DNA from: Halobacillus sp. Nhm2S1
Lineage (GTDB): Bacteria; Bacillota; Bacilli; Bacillales; Halobacillaceae
Length of the DNA: 64,000 nucleotides
Direction: 5' to 3'
Assembly: GCF_019599545.1 (NCBI RefSeq)
Contig: NZ_JAIEZV010000002.1
Coordinates: 682,001-746,000, forward strand
The notes under the pieces are model-generated. The model saw only the letters and a list, made by a program, of their open reading frames with translations. It was not told the origin of the DNA and ran no database searches. Positions 42,695 through 52,346 of the stretch are shown piece by piece; within the stretch, counting starts at the first letter, position 1, and the number at the start of each line of letters is the position of its first letter. A program made the translations under genes and the position numbers.

Positions 42695-42723
42695 TTGACA
42701 ATAAGAAAGGACGGCTTTATAAT
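42695..42723 (+). promoter_or_regulatory. Sigma-A promoter of the metYX operon
   Basis: TTGACA (42695-42700) and TATAAT (42718-42723), both perfect consensus, with a 17-bp spacer. They start about 35 nt before the S-box. Confidence 0.9.
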
Positions 42724-42756
42724 TTTAAAACAAGTCAGAAAAATTAAATAAAAACA

Positions 42757-42920
42757 ACTCTTATCGAGAGCGGCAGAGGGATTAGGCCCTACGACGCCCG
42801 GCAACCTTCAAGTGAAAACCTTGAAAAGGTGCTACATCCTACAGGTCACATGATCTGAAAGATAAGGGGAGGTATGAGATACATAAGCCCTCTTCTTACT
42901 TACAGAAGAGGGCTTTTTGT
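42757..42920 (+). promoter_or_regulatory. SAM-I riboswitch (S-box) with terminator
   Basis: The aptamer core has the S-box landmarks in order: CTCTTATCGAGAG with AGCGGCAGAGGGA, GGCCCTACGACGCCCGGCAACC, AAGGTGCTACATCC, and GAAAGATAAG closing P1 (about 42866). The expression platform ends in an intrinsic terminator, AAGCCCTCTTCT (42885-42896) with AGAAGAGGGCTT, then a T-run. High SAM would end transcription before metY. Confidence 0.96.
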
Positions 42921-42976
42921 TTTCCCTCTTCGAGAAAGCGGATACCCTAGGAAAAAATCAAAGGAGGAATTTTCCC

Positions 42977-44671
42977 ATGAGTTTACCATTCCATACGTTC
43001 GGCCCTGAAACAAATTTGCTTCACGGTGGTCAAGAACCTGATCCCGCTACGGGTTCACGTGCTGTACCGATTTATCAGACGACATCATACGTTTTCAATG
43101 ACACGGAACATGCTCAAAACCTTTTCTCCCTGGCGGAACCGGGCAACATTTATTCACGCATCGGAAACCCGACCGTCGATGTTTTTGAACAGCGGATCGC
43201 CCTTCTTGAAGACGGCGCTGCTGCAGTAGCGACAGCATCCGGCATGTCTGCCATCACCATGGCCATCCTGAATGTCGCTAAAGCCGGAGACGATATCGTG
43301 ACTTCCACAAACCTTTATGGAGGGACATACAATTTATTTGTCCACACCCTTCCCCGTTATGGAATCAATGTCCATTTTGTTGAAGGAGAGGATCCCGAAT
43401 CATTCGCCAAGGCGATTACTCCTCACACAAAAGCAATTTTTGCGGAAACCATCGGAAATCCGAGTTTAAATATACTGGACATTGAAGCGATTGCAGATGT
43501 CGCACATGACCACCACATCCCCTTTATCATTGATAACACATTCGCTACCCCGTATGTGTGCAGACCGATCGACTGGGGTGCTGACATCGTCGTGCACTCC
43601 GCCACGAAATGGATTGGCGGACACGGAACGGCCATCGGTGGAGTTGTCGTCGATAGTGGACGTTTTAACTGGAACCATGAAAAGTTCCCAGGATTCACAG
43701 AACCGGATGAAAGCTATAACGGCATCCGATTCGGGGTGGATGTTGGCCCTGCTGCTTTTGCTATAAAATTGCGTGTACAGCTACTTCGGGATATCGGCGC
43801 CTGCCTGAGCCCTCAAAATGCATTCTTACTCCTGCAGGGACTGGAAACTTTACACTTACGAGTGAAGACACATGCGAATCAAGCTTTGGAAATTGCCGAA
43901 TATTTAAGCCAACACGAAGGCGTCGAATGGGTGAATTATCCAGGATTAAAAGACCACCCCACTCACTCCTTAGCCGAAAAGTACTTTCATTACGGCCATG
44001 GATCAATCGTTGTTTTCGGGATTAAAGGAGGACGCGATGCCGGTCGGAAACTTATCGATCAAAGCACCATCTGGTCGCATGTAGCCAATGTCGGGGATGC
44101 CAAATCTTTAATTATCCATCCAGCCTCTACCACTCACCAGCAATTAAGCGATGAAAACCTGAGTAAATCTGGGGTAACAGAAGAGCTTGTCCGCTTGTCT
44201 GTCGGGTTAGAGTCTGTAGAAGATTTAATTCAGGACCTGGACAATGCCATTTATCATGCCAACGGATATAGAAAAGCATACGGTAAAAGCAAACACGCGG
44301 CGGTGCCCGTTTTATCTTCATCCCTGGACCGTTCGAACGGGGAGTTGAGAAAAAGAGTAATCGGGATTGTAGGCGCGAGTTCTCATCTTGTGGAGCAGCA
44401 CAAGTTGGAAAGGTTGGGATTTGAAGTTGTGTCCTTCTCTAACATTGAGGAACTCCAAAGGGAAACGAATGTCAACTGGGATATTGTCTATGTTGAGGAA
44501 GCGGATGAGGAGATCTTGAACATAGCGAAAGAAGTAAAACCGACACTACTCTGGTCACGAAAACCAATCAACTACGAAGATGCAGCCATCATTTCCGGGG
44601 TAAGCCTTTATGAAGCTATCGTGAACATCCGATCGGGGAAAGATATTTCCACTTCCCTCGTATCAGTCTAG
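42977..44671 (+). CDS. metY: O-acetylhomoserine sulfhydrylase with extra C-terminal domain
   Basis: Converts O-acetylhomoserine and sulfide to homocysteine. Residues about 1-430 are a standard MetY: PLP lysine in [13 protein letters not shown] (about 211), [25 protein letters not shown] and the C-terminal [18 protein letters not shown] further 130 residues follow a Lys/Ser linker: [20 protein letters not shown] starts like a CoA-binding/Rossmann domain, then [21 protein letters not shown]. This tail is not part of ordinary MetY (about 430 residues). ATG 42977 follows AAAGGAGG; the frame upstream is riboswitch. metX follows. Confidence 0.92.
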   Translation: MSLPFHTFGPETNLLHGGQEPDPATGSRAVPIYQTTSYVFNDTEHAQNLFSLAEPGNIYSRIGNPTVDVFEQRIALLEDGAAAVATASGMSAITMAILNVAKAGDDIVTSTNLYGGTYNLFVHTLPRYGINVHFVEGEDPESFAKAITPHTKAIFAETIGNPSLNILDIEAIADVAHDHHIPFIIDNTFATPYVCRPIDWGADIVVHSATKWIGGHGTAIGGVVVDSGRFNWNHEKFPGFTEPDESYNGIRFGVDVGPAAFAIKLRVQLLRDIGACLSPQNAFLLLQGLETLHLRVKTHANQALEIAEYLSQHEGVEWVNYPGLKDHPTHSLAEKYFHYGHGSIVVFGIKGGRDAGRKLIDQSTIWSHVANVGDAKSLIIHPASTTHQQLSDENLSKSGVTEELVRLSVGLESVEDLIQDLDNAIYHANGYRKAYGKSKHAAVPVLSSSLDRSNGELRKRVIGIVGASSHLVEQHKLERLGFEVVSFSNIEELQRETNVNWDIVYVEEADEEILNIAKEVKPTLLWSRKPINYEDAAIISGVSLYEAIVNIRSGKDISTSLVSV

Positions 44672-44694
44672 TGAAAGAAAGGAGAATGATAAGC

Positions 44695-45747
44695 ATGTCA
44701 TTAAAAAACCCCGCCAGTCACCCACGAACCAATCAAACGATATCGATTGGCACTTTCACATTCGAGTCTGGTGAAACGCTCGGGAATGTCGAACTTGCCT
44801 ACGAGAGATACGGGCCGACAAATGCTCCGGTCATCCTCGTATGCCACGCATTAACGGGCAACCAGCTCGCTGTCGGTTCAAGGGATGAACGTGGCTGGTG
44901 GGCCGGTTTGATTGGTGAAGATTGTCCAATTGATACCAATCGATACCAAGTAATCACCTTCAATGTTCTTGGCGGGTGTCACGGGTCTACTGGGCCTGCG
45001 AGCATTAACCCGGACACAGGCAAACCGTACCGTCAGACATTTCCCAAAGTAACCATTCGTGATATGGTTCACGCTCAATATGAAGCATTAAACTGCTTAG
45101 GCATCAATCATGTCCATGCGGTAGCAGGAGGATCACTTGGAGGTATGCAGACGTACGAATGGGGGCTCCTTTACCCTGATTTCATGGGAAAATTATTTAT
45201 CCTCGCAGCAACTCCCTATCTAAGTGATTACGGCATCGCTTTTAATCATATTGGTGCTAGAGCGATAAAGAGTGATCCTCATTTTCGAAATGGAGACTAT
45301 CATTCAAACGAAGACTTAAGGGGATTCGAGATTGCCCGAATGACCGGAATGGTCACGTACCGAAGCAGTACCTTATTTGAAAAAAGGTTTGACCGGTCCT
45401 ATCACGCCGATACCTCTTATGAAATTCAATCTTATTTGGATTACCAAGGGGATAAGATTAAAGAACGTTTTGATGCCAACAGCTATCTTTACCTTCTTGA
45501 GGCGATGAACAACCATGATATCGGCCGAGGAAGAAATGGATGGGCACAAGCAGCGAAGCAATACAAAGCAGAGGTTCACACCTTCAGTTTTGAACATGAC
45601 CTTCTTTATCCAGAAGCATTAATCCAGCCATTCTCTGCCACCTGCGAAAAAGGAGAGCACCACCACATACACACCGACTATGGGCATGACGGATTTCTTG
45701 TAGAGTTTGACCGTTGGGGCAAATGGGTAGCAGAACAATTAATATAA
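44695..45747 (+). CDS. metX: Homoserine O-acetyltransferase
   Basis: Acetylates homoserine for the MetY reaction encoded just upstream. Alpha/beta hydrolase of 350 residues with nucleophile Ser in VAGGSLGGMQ (about 143), NVLGGCHGSTGPAS, and the Asp and His of the triad in EHDLLYPE and TDYGHDGFLVE. ATG 44695 lies ten bases after AAAGGAG; the frame reaches back to a GTG that overlaps the metY stop. No second promoter is seen, so it depends on the S-box. Confidence 0.94.
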   Translation: MSLKNPASHPRTNQTISIGTFTFESGETLGNVELAYERYGPTNAPVILVCHALTGNQLAVGSRDERGWWAGLIGEDCPIDTNRYQVITFNVLGGCHGSTGPASINPDTGKPYRQTFPKVTIRDMVHAQYEALNCLGINHVHAVAGGSLGGMQTYEWGLLYPDFMGKLFILAATPYLSDYGIAFNHIGARAIKSDPHFRNGDYHSNEDLRGFEIARMTGMVTYRSSTLFEKRFDRSYHADTSYEIQSYLDYQGDKIKERFDANSYLYLLEAMNNHDIGRGRNGWAQAAKQYKAEVHTFSFEHDLLYPEALIQPFSATCEKGEHHHIHTDYGHDGFLVEFDRWGKWVAEQLI

Positions 45748-45784
45748 TTTCACCGTGATGACTCTATCTGAAGAAGTGCAAAAT

Positions 45785-45826
45785 AAAAAACCGTTCCGTT
45801 TTCAATCTAAAACGGAACGGTTTTCT
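45785..45826. terminator. Bidirectional terminator between metX and pdaC
   Basis: AAAACCGTTCCGTTTT/AAAACGGAACGGTTTT, a perfect 16-bp stem with a 6-nt loop; it overlaps the pdaC stop codon. Confidence 0.93.
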
Positions 45827-47184
45827 TGTTTATCAATGATATGACCGACAGGAACAACTTCATACCCTTCAGCGTACAGCCCTTCTAATAAGAGATCTAC
45901 GGTTTCTACTGTAGAATGTTGAAGATCGTGAAGCAGAACAATGGAATCTTCTTCCACTTCTGAAAGGATATCCTCAGCGACTGTCTCCGGTTTTAGATCT
46001 TCCCAATCCTCACTATAAATCGTCCATGGCACAATAATGCCTTCTTCCTGATCGTTCGCAGAAGGAAGGTTTCCAAAAGGTAAACGTAGTAAATCCACCT
46101 TCTGCTCTGTCACTTGCTCCAGAATCGTTTGAGTAGAAGTAAGCTGCTGGTTGATCTGATCGTCTGACAAGCGTCCCAAACGTGGGTGATTCCACGTATG
46201 GTTTCCAATCTCGTGCCCGCGTTCACTCACTTCACGAGCCACTTCAGGATAGTAACCTACCCGTTTCCCGATCATGAAGAAAGAGGCTTTCGCTTCATAC
46301 TTGTCCAGTACATCAAGGATTTCCCTCGTTACTCCCGGATGAGGACCATCATCGAAGGTTAAAGCCACTTCTTTCCTTTCCCCATGTAAATGGTTATCTA
46401 GAGAAAAGTCCTTGTAATGATTGTCGGTTCCCTGGTCCTCTGAAGTCGTGTTATCCGCTACATCAGGTGCCTCTTTAAAGGCATCTGTGTACTCTGAACG
46501 AAGAAGCCTGGATACTTTATCTTTCTCGATCATCACACGGTATGGTTCTTGACTAGCTGGGGCATCTATAAAAACAAGCACCCCTTCCCCCGTAAAAGCG
46601 ACATCTTCGTAAAATTCAGGTTTCGCCTCAACCTTATCCATAAGCTTTGAGTTTCCTTCACCTGAGTCGCTCATCTTCTCTTTCGTCCACTCGTGGAGAC
46701 GATCGACATAATAGATATCTTCCTTAAATAATTCTTCCAGTGATAAAGCTTTTCCGTTCTTTTTATCAAAATTCATGATGGTTTGGTTGGTCGTAACTCC
46801 GCCTGCACCAAGGTCTATCGTTTCTATGAACCTTACAACGAAAAAACGTTGATTTTGATGAATGACTTCAAAATCAATGTGCAATTCATGCGCCTGGCTT
46901 CCATCATTCTTTTGTTTACTTTTATAACTTTCTTGTTTAAATAAAGCTTTCTGCTGATTTACATAATCTATAATGGTTTGGTCGATTTGGTTATTCGGTG
47001 TTTGTGGATAATGTGCGGTCATATGATACTCTTCAAACTCACTAATATCTGTTTCTATATTAACGTCATACATGACCTGAATATCCGTCTTTTCTCCCGA
47101 CTCTTCATTAGCATTTGCAATGAAAGAACAGCCGGACGCCGTCAACAAAACAAACAAGATGGTATATATAATCGGTTGTCTCAT
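45802..47184 (-). CDS. pdaC: Polysaccharide/peptidoglycan deacetylase lipoprotein (PdaC-like)
   Basis: Cell-surface N-deacetylase of 460 residues. Signal peptide with lipobox TASGC (Cys 19). DUF4163-like and DUF3298-like segments (about 40-240) precede the NodB domain (about 270-450): TFDDGPHPG with the catalytic and metal aspartates, HTWNHPRL with the two metal histidines, LRLPFGN in place of the usual RPPYG, and IVLLHDL. This matches B. subtilis PdaC, which deacetylates MurNAc. AGAGGG precedes ATG 47184. Confidence 0.9.
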   Translation of the reverse strand: MRQPIIYTILFVLLTASGCSFIANANEESGEKTDIQVMYDVNIETDISEFEEYHMTAHYPQTPNNQIDQTIIDYVNQQKALFKQESYKSKQKNDGSQAHELHIDFEVIHQNQRFFVVRFIETIDLGAGGVTTNQTIMNFDKKNGKALSLEELFKEDIYYVDRLHEWTKEKMSDSGEGNSKLMDKVEAKPEFYEDVAFTGEGVLVFIDAPASQEPYRVMIEKDKVSRLLRSEYTDAFKEAPDVADNTTSEDQGTDNHYKDFSLDNHLHGERKEVALTFDDGPHPGVTREILDVLDKYEAKASFFMIGKRVGYYPEVAREVSERGHEIGNHTWNHPRLGRLSDDQINQQLTSTQTILEQVTEQKVDLLRLPFGNLPSANDQEEGIIVPWTIYSEDWEDLKPETVAEDILSEVEEDSIVLLHDLQHSTVETVDLLLEGLYAEGYEVVPVGHIIDKQENRSVLD

Positions 47185-47337
47185 GCTTTTCCCTCTTTAT
47201 CTCATAGTCACACAATCTATTGTAACACAAATGTAACAAAGGCGTAATCGCTTAGATATATTCAGTAAATTAAGTTAATTCGGCAACTCCCTTTTCCTAA
47301 ATCGCTCCCTATTCTTAAAAACTCAGTTTCTTTGGTT

Positions 47338-47432
47338 GATTAGATTGGAGCACCGAGGAATGGCATGCTTTCCGTGGGAGCGCGTTGAGTCTTCTGGGAC
47401 TGCGTCCTGTGGGGTTTCTGAGTCATCCAGAA
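47338..47432 (+). repeat. Truncated GC-rich intergenic repeat
   Basis: GGAATGGCATGCTTTCCGTGGGAGCG, then TTGAGTCTTCTGGGACTGCGTCC, GTGGGGTTTCTGAGTCA are degenerate counterparts of the central modules of subtype A. The right part and both ends are missing. Confidence 0.55.
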
Positions 47433-47451
47433 TCCTATCATATAGCGAAAT

Positions 47452-47483
47452 AAAAAAAGAACTCTCCCATAAGGAGAGTTCTA
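47452..47483 (-). terminator. Terminator after kynA
   Basis: AGAACTCTCC/GGAGAGTTCT 10-bp stem with a 4-nt loop and U-run on the minus strand; it overlaps the stop codon. Confidence 0.9.
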
Positions 47484-48317
47484 GATGTTGGTGCGGACGT
47501 CCCATAATTCGGGGAAAAAACGATGATCGAGGACTTTCTTTAAATAGCCCACACCGGAGGAGCCGCCTGTCCCTTTTTTGTGACCGATGATTCGTTCGAC
47601 TGTTTTCATGTGACGGAAACGCCATTGCTGGAGACTGTCTTCAATATCAACAAGCTTCTCCCCCAATTGGTACAAGTCCCAGTATTGTTCCACATCTTTA
47701 TAGACATTTGTCCAGGCAGCTTCTACGCTGGCATCTTTTTCATACAGCTGCGTGTAATCTCGGCCCAATAATTTTCCTGGGATCGGAAAACCGGAATCAG
47801 ATAGCTTTTCGATGGCAACATCATAGAGACTTGGTGCACGGTAGGCCGCTTCGAGATGACGTTGCAAATCAGGATCTTTCTCGTAGATCTTTAAAACATG
47901 AGAAGTTTTGTACCCCAATGCAAATTCAATCATTCTGTACTGATAAGATTGGAAGCCGGAAGCCTGCCCAAGGTGATCGCGGAACTCCATATATTCTGAT
48001 GGAGTCAATGTTGAAAGGACATCCCAGGCTTGAATAATCTGTTTCTGAATGCTGGATACTCGAGCCAGCATCTTAAAAGCCGCCTGCATGTGATCTTTTC
48101 TAATCGCTTCTATAGCTGCTTGAAGTTCATGCAAAGTCAACTTCATCCATAGTTCACTGACTTGATGAATGATAATAAAAAGCATTTCATCATGGTGAGT
48201 GGATAGACGATTTTGAGCAGATAGCAGTTCCTCCAAGTTCAAGTATTCCCCATAGGTCATTCGGCTTGAAAAATCAGTATGGACTTTCTCGCTGCCATCA
48301 TTTTTACGAGTGGTCAC
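47481..48317 (-). CDS. kynA: Tryptophan 2,3-dioxygenase
   Basis: Heme enzyme oxidising tryptophan to N-formylkynurenine, the first kynurenine pathway step. 278 residues. Family signatures are [35 protein letters not shown] (substrate- and heme-side helix), [17 protein letters not shown], and [26 protein letters not shown] with the proximal His and the substrate carboxylate loop. GTG 48317 follows AAAGGAGG. Thirteen nt downstream of the DUF4166 gene, so one operon; kynB and kynU lie elsewhere in the window. Confidence 0.95.
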   Translation of the reverse strand: MTTRKNDGSEKVHTDFSSRMTYGEYLNLEELLSAQNRLSTHHDEMLFIIIHQVSELWMKLTLHELQAAIEAIRKDHMQAAFKMLARVSSIQKQIIQAWDVLSTLTPSEYMEFRDHLGQASGFQSYQYRMIEFALGYKTSHVLKIYEKDPDLQRHLEAAYRAPSLYDVAIEKLSDSGFPIPGKLLGRDYTQLYEKDASVEAAWTNVYKDVEQYWDLYQLGEKLVDIEDSLQQWRFRHMKTVERIIGHKKGTGGSSGVGYLKKVLDHRFFPELWDVRTNI

Positions 48318-48330
48318 TGGTGGTCCTCCT

Positions 48331-48975
48331 TTAATCCAATACCCCACGTTCAGGGATGTTGTTGAAAGTCATCGGTAGAAATTCCGTATGAACCGTCCCC
48401 TCATACATAAGAAGCGTCCCTAAGACGGGGTGTTCGGCGTGTACATGAACTCGAAAAGCGCCTTCCTCTTCATCATAATGTTCGTACACACTGGTCGTCG
48501 GATTGGCCATGGACAAAAGGCCATCCACATTCATTGCTTTCGACTCCATATAAAGACCGCCTTCTGCTGTGACATGGAGGTCCAGCTCGGTTTGTATGAG
48601 TCCTGTTTTTCCTAGATCATCAACGATACAGCCCTTTTCCTCATCAAATCGCATGGCTGCATCAAACCCTCGAATAGAGTACGGAAAGAAAAACCTCCGA
48701 ATCCAACTGATTGTTTCACGTCCTCTTTCATCTTCATAGATATAATTCTCAAGGGTGAACGGGACATCTTTCCCTCGTTCTGCAAAGACGAGGTGATCTT
48801 TTGTTCCTACCTGAAGAAAAGGACGAAGCAATGGATGTGTCCCTCTGATTTCAGTCATTCTCCCTTGTCCAAGGATCATTAAGTTTTGTTTACTCGTCAA
48901 ACCGTATTTCTTTTGAAGCTCAGGATGAAGATGATGGAATTGCTCACCTAGTGCTCGATGAAAAATCGACTTCAT
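48331..48975 (-). CDS. DUF4166 domain protein
   Basis: A 214-residue protein whose whole length fits DUF4166, a domain often found fused behind saccharopine-dehydrogenase-like reductases; here it stands alone. Landmarks are the N-terminal [21 protein letters not shown], a Gly-rich strand ([10 protein letters not shown]), [21 protein letters not shown], and a closing beta region ([14 protein letters not shown]). No membrane segment. ATG 48975 follows GGAGGAG. It shares an operon with kynA, which hints at a role near tryptophan degradation, but nothing in the sequence proves it. Confidence 0.82.
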   Translation of the reverse strand: MKSIFHRALGEQFHHLHPELQKKYGLTSKQNLMILGQGRMTEIRGTHPLLRPFLQVGTKDHLVFAERGKDVPFTLENYIYEDERGRETISWIRRFFFPYSIRGFDAAMRFDEEKGCIVDDLGKTGLIQTELDLHVTAEGGLYMESKAMNVDGLLSMANPTTSVYEHYDEEEGAFRVHVHAEHPVLGTLLMYEGTVHTEFLPMTFNNIPERGVLD

Positions 48976-49380
48976 AGAAAAACTCCTCCCATAACAGGGT
49001 GCCATCGGTATTTCATTGTGGATGGTTATCCATTAATGGCCCTGCGCATTTATGTAACGTTCCATTTTTAAATAGGGTGAATATAAAGCATGAAATGAAT
49101 CAAATCAGAATATGGTTTTATTTAGAAACCTCTTTTCTCTGATGTATGTAATGGCATTATAGCATAAGTAACCGCTTTCTATTATACATGCAACGAAATA
49201 AGACCTGCCTTTCAGCAGGTCTTATTCCTTGAGTTTGTAGAATAGTGGGAGTTTCACAAAAGCGCTTACCGTATATCAAATTCACGGAGTGCCTGAGAGG
49301 ACCCCCGTGATAAGAGCTGACGAAAGATGGTGAGAAACGGCCACTCGAACCTTGCTTTTACCTCCCATCATAAAAAGCCA
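48976..49380. other. 405-bp intergenic region with kynA operon promoter
   Basis: No gene is seen. An extended -10 TGCTATAAT (minus strand, 49156-49164) is the best promoter for the DUF4166-kynA operon. An inverted repeat AATAAGACCTGC/GCAGGTCTTATT (49197-49226) lacks a clear T-run. The 49260-49370 stretch is unexplained. Confidence 0.5.
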
Positions 49381-50907
49381 TCACATGACTTCTTCTGCGT
49401 AGTCGCTGATGGTGTAGCCTTTTTGTTGTTTCATAAGCCACCCCTGTTTTTCGAGCTGATTGAAAAGCTTTTGAATATGTTTTTCAGGCCAGCTTGCAAG
49501 GATGCCGAACCACCGCGTTTCGTGTAAATGGAGTTGTCTCAGCTTGTTAGTCGCTTTTCCAGCGAGCACTTGTACTAAGGTATGGGCCGGGTAATCTGTT
49601 CCATAATAGTAGATCAAGTCAAGCACTTGTTGAGTTTCTGCATAGGTGAGCGATCTCCCTTTGACGGTAATGATCACATCATCCTCTTCATAGCGAACCT
49701 CATTCAACTTATTTTTCAACTCTTCTAATACGTGGCTTGTCATTGGATATACACTTTCCGGAACAATCTTTTGCCAATTCCGTAGTTCCTTTAACATTCT
49801 TACGTCATCGAGCTCTATTCTAGAAAGCCACAACAGTTCAGAGTCAGACGTCCGTTCTGGGATCCGGCTCCGATTTAATTTATCATACATGTAAAGGAGG
49901 GGATGCGATTCCATATCTTCTGCTTTCCGCTGGTAGCGTTGAATTTGTTTGACGAGATCTAAACTTTCATCAAGCGTTTTTCTGGCGACAGTCAACTGTT
50001 TTTTCAAACCCCTTAACTGAACCAATTGTTCGAGGAGGCGCTGATTTTGTTCAGCGATTTCATTGAACTGCTTCTCAATGGTTATCACTCGCTTTGTGGC
50101 GCGCTCCACATCAAACTCCTCTTCAAGAGCAACTCTGTCTTCATCAATATAATAAAGCAGGGTATAGTCGCATCTTTCACAAGAACAACAGATACATCGC
50201 TCCTTTGAAAGAAAGGTGAGTGATTTCTTATGAGCACAGCTTCCTTCTCTTCCTTCCAACCAATCTGCCGGTAAAGTGCGGAAAGGGCGCATGACGATGT
50301 TGACTCTGTGCCGCCAATAGGCCACATCCTCCGGGTAATTAAGAACCGATATGAGGGCGGATTGATTCATGACTTCAACCGCATCAATGACTTCCCTTTT
50401 TTCATGGAACAATCGTACGATGGGGTGATTATGAAAAGCGACAGCTATTTTATCGATCCAATCCTTGCGGTCGTGTTTACTTATATGGGATAAGAACAGA
50501 TAGTCCTCAAGTACCTCCCCTACATGTTCGTGTAGTTGTTCCGAGGAGAGTTGAGTGAAATCTGTACTGTATAAAAACTCTTCTTTAAAAGGTAGTCCAT
50601 GTTCTTCCGACAAGGACCTCCATAAAAACAATTCTGGGCGCAACAAATGTGGGTGGATTGTTTCTTCTTTTTCAAAAGAAACCGGTAGGACAGCTCTTCC
50701 TGACAACCCTAGGTAGGGGCGAATTTTCGCAACATCAAGAGCATTGTCGTTGATTTGATCCACGATTGCGTCGTTAAGCCTGGATAGTAACCCCCGTTCA
50801 AATTTATGTCCAATCGACCGGATTTGTTTGTTCTTCTTTCCGATCGGTGCAAGTACTACATACGGGTATCGTTGATCCTGGTAAGCAATCCTGTTTGGCA
50901 GTCCCAT
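49381..50907 (-). CDS. RQC-like winged-helix protein with cysteine cluster
   Basis: A 508-residue protein. The last 80 residues resemble the RecQ C-terminal (RQC) winged helix: YYYGTDYPAHTLVQVLAGK, LRQLHLHETRWFGILASW and HIQKLFNQLEKQGWL. The middle has a Cys-rich segment (CICCSCERC, about residues 239-247, with another Cys upstream) and a long coiled coil (about 270-330). There are no helicase motifs. It fits the group annotated as 'RQC-minor' DNA-binding proteins, known to me only by name. AAAGGGG precedes ATG 50907. Monocistronic, function unknown. Confidence 0.68.
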   Translation of the reverse strand: MGLPNRIAYQDQRYPYVVLAPIGKKNKQIRSIGHKFERGLLSRLNDAIVDQINDNALDVAKIRPYLGLSGRAVLPVSFEKEETIHPHLLRPELFLWRSLSEEHGLPFKEEFLYSTDFTQLSSEQLHEHVGEVLEDYLFLSHISKHDRKDWIDKIAVAFHNHPIVRLFHEKREVIDAVEVMNQSALISVLNYPEDVAYWRHRVNIVMRPFRTLPADWLEGREGSCAHKKSLTFLSKERCICCSCERCDYTLLYYIDEDRVALEEEFDVERATKRVITIEKQFNEIAEQNQRLLEQLVQLRGLKKQLTVARKTLDESLDLVKQIQRYQRKAEDMESHPLLYMYDKLNRSRIPERTSDSELLWLSRIELDDVRMLKELRNWQKIVPESVYPMTSHVLEELKNKLNEVRYEEDDVIITVKGRSLTYAETQQVLDLIYYYGTDYPAHTLVQVLAGKATNKLRQLHLHETRWFGILASWPEKHIQKLFNQLEKQGWLMKQQKGYTISDYAEEVM

Positions 50908-50989
50908 AATGATTCCCCTTTGAATAAGGATTTACTACTATTATAGAAAAAGTATTACGATGTACCAATAAATATAAGTAAAATGGGCG

Positions 50990-51688
50990 TCATACTGTTA
51001 AAATTTCCACGGAATACCCAATAAAAAGCCCCGTTTCTATGACACCTGGGATGGCACTCAGCTCTTTTTCCAACGTATCGGGTATCTGAGCAAACCCCAC
51101 ATCCATCAGCACATTGCCAGCCTCGGTTATAACCGGTCCGTCTTTTGCTTTCGCCATACGCAGCTGCACATCATGACAATTAAATTTTTGCAAGGCTGTT
51201 TCTACAAGATGAACCGCTCGTGGGTCCACTTCTAATGGAATCGCAAACTTTTCTCCCAGCTTAGCTACATGCTTGCTTTCGTCAACTAAAATATACGTTT
51301 TTGCAGCGCTTGCCATCACAAGCTTTTCAGCAAATAGCGCTCCCCCTCTTCCTTTTATGAGACGACCTTCCCTATCCACCTCATCCGCACCATCAAATCC
51401 CCAATCCGGTTGATGATTAAGAAGAGAAGTCGTTGTCAGTCCATAGTAACTGCAGTTCATTTCCGCCTCCTTTGAAGTAGGGACGGCCAATATTTCCAGC
51501 TTCTCCTCCGCTACTCTTTTAGCAATCTTTTCAAGAGCAAGAAATGATGTCGATCCCGATCCAATACCAATGACATCTCCATTTTTTACAAAGCGGCTCA
51601 CTTGTTGAGCGACTCTATCTTTTCGTTCACGATTTGAAATTTCCCCTGACCAGATCGCCTGATCAGCTAGTTTATTTTTCCATTTCAC
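50990..51688 (-). CDS. rpiA: Ribose-5-phosphate isomerase A
   Basis: Interconverts ribose-5-phosphate and ribulose-5-phosphate. 232 residues with the family motifs GIGSGSTS (about 43), PTSKEAE, GFDGADEVD (about 97), KGRGGALFAEKLVM with catalytic Glu, and LVDESKHV with Lys. GTG 51688 follows AGAGGTG; a GTG three codons earlier overlaps the site. Monocistronic. Confidence 0.94.
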   Translation of the reverse strand: MKWKNKLADQAIWSGEISNRERKDRVAQQVSRFVKNGDVIGIGSGSTSFLALEKIAKRVAEEKLEILAVPTSKEAEMNCSYYGLTTTSLLNHQPDWGFDGADEVDREGRLIKGRGGALFAEKLVMASAAKTYILVDESKHVAKLGEKFAIPLEVDPRAVHLVETALQKFNCHDVQLRMAKAKDGPVITEAGNVLMDVGFAQIPDTLEKELSAIPGVIETGLFIGYSVEILTV

Positions 51689-51867
51689 AGGTATCACCTC
51701 TTTCTTTGGTATTCCCGAACGACTTGGAAAACAAGCATGGGTGGTAAAGAAAGTGTATCAGATGAAGTACCCCCTTCCTTTTCACATAACAAAACTTTGT
51801 CATTCTTAACGTTGCCTTCACATAAATATAAGGTAATCCATTGTTCTAAAGAAAGAAGGGGATGGAA

Positions 51868-51948
51868 TTGAAACGAGTATACTGGAAGTTGTTCATCTTC
51901 TATCTCATCCTCATCTCAGCCATCGTACTCGTTACATTAAATCAATAA
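51868..51948 (+). CDS. Candidate 26-aa single-span membrane peptide
   Basis: TTG 51868 (or ATG 51862) follows AAGGGG and encodes MKRVYWK, then a continuous hydrophobic stretch of about 17 residues (LFIFYLILISAIVLVTL), then NQ and stop. A basic N-terminus followed by one span is the usual design of small membrane proteins. It stands alone between rpiA and a repeat. No homologue is recalled, and the short length keeps confidence low. Confidence 0.45.
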   Translation: MKRVYWKLFIFYLILISAIVLVTLNQ

Positions 51949-51984
51949 CTCCGAAGATGATTCTCCATATAAGCTCATTTATTG

Positions 51985-52274
51985 AGGAATCAGTTTCTAA
52001 ATACCCGGAGTTCGTTGCCTGAACTGAGCGTCAGGGGTGGCAGGAAAGCTACTCGCTTTCCTGCGGGAATGATGGAGATCCTCCTCGATCTAGAGCTCTG
52101 TGGGATCTCTCCAGCCAGCCAATCCATTCACGCGGAAGTTTCGCTGCTTCCCAACCACCCCATTCGTTGTATAGAGAAACAAACCCCTTTACCGAAAGCG
52201 AGCTATTCCCCGCAACCCCATCCACTCAAAAAAAGCATCGAAACTGAGTCTTCAACAATCCTGCCACATTATTG
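51985..52274 (+). repeat. GC-rich structured intergenic repeat, composite B plus A end
   Basis: A B interior (AGGGGTGGCAGGAAAGC ... CTCGCTTTCCTGCGGG ... CTTCCCAACCACCCC ... GAGAAACAAACCCC) is followed directly by a piece of the A right half (GAAAGCGAGCTATTCCC) and the shared outer end TCGAAACTGAGTCTTCAACA. No coding frame is credible. Confidence 0.75.
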
Positions 52275-52311
52275 AACAAGCGTTTAATTAATGTCGGGTC
52301 ATCTATATATC

Positions 52312-52346
52312 CAAAAAAACCTCGACCGCTCCTTGGTCGAGGTTTT
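52312..52346 (-). terminator. Terminator of the lia operon
   Basis: AAAACCTCGACC/GGTCGAGGTTTT, a 12-bp stem with a U-run on the minus strand, overlapping the liaR stop. Confidence 0.92.

Noticed and set aside
49260-49370. Possible riboswitch (TGCCTGAGAGGACC looks a little like a TPP element)
   Set aside because: The other conserved TPP segments are missing, and no plus-strand gene follows.
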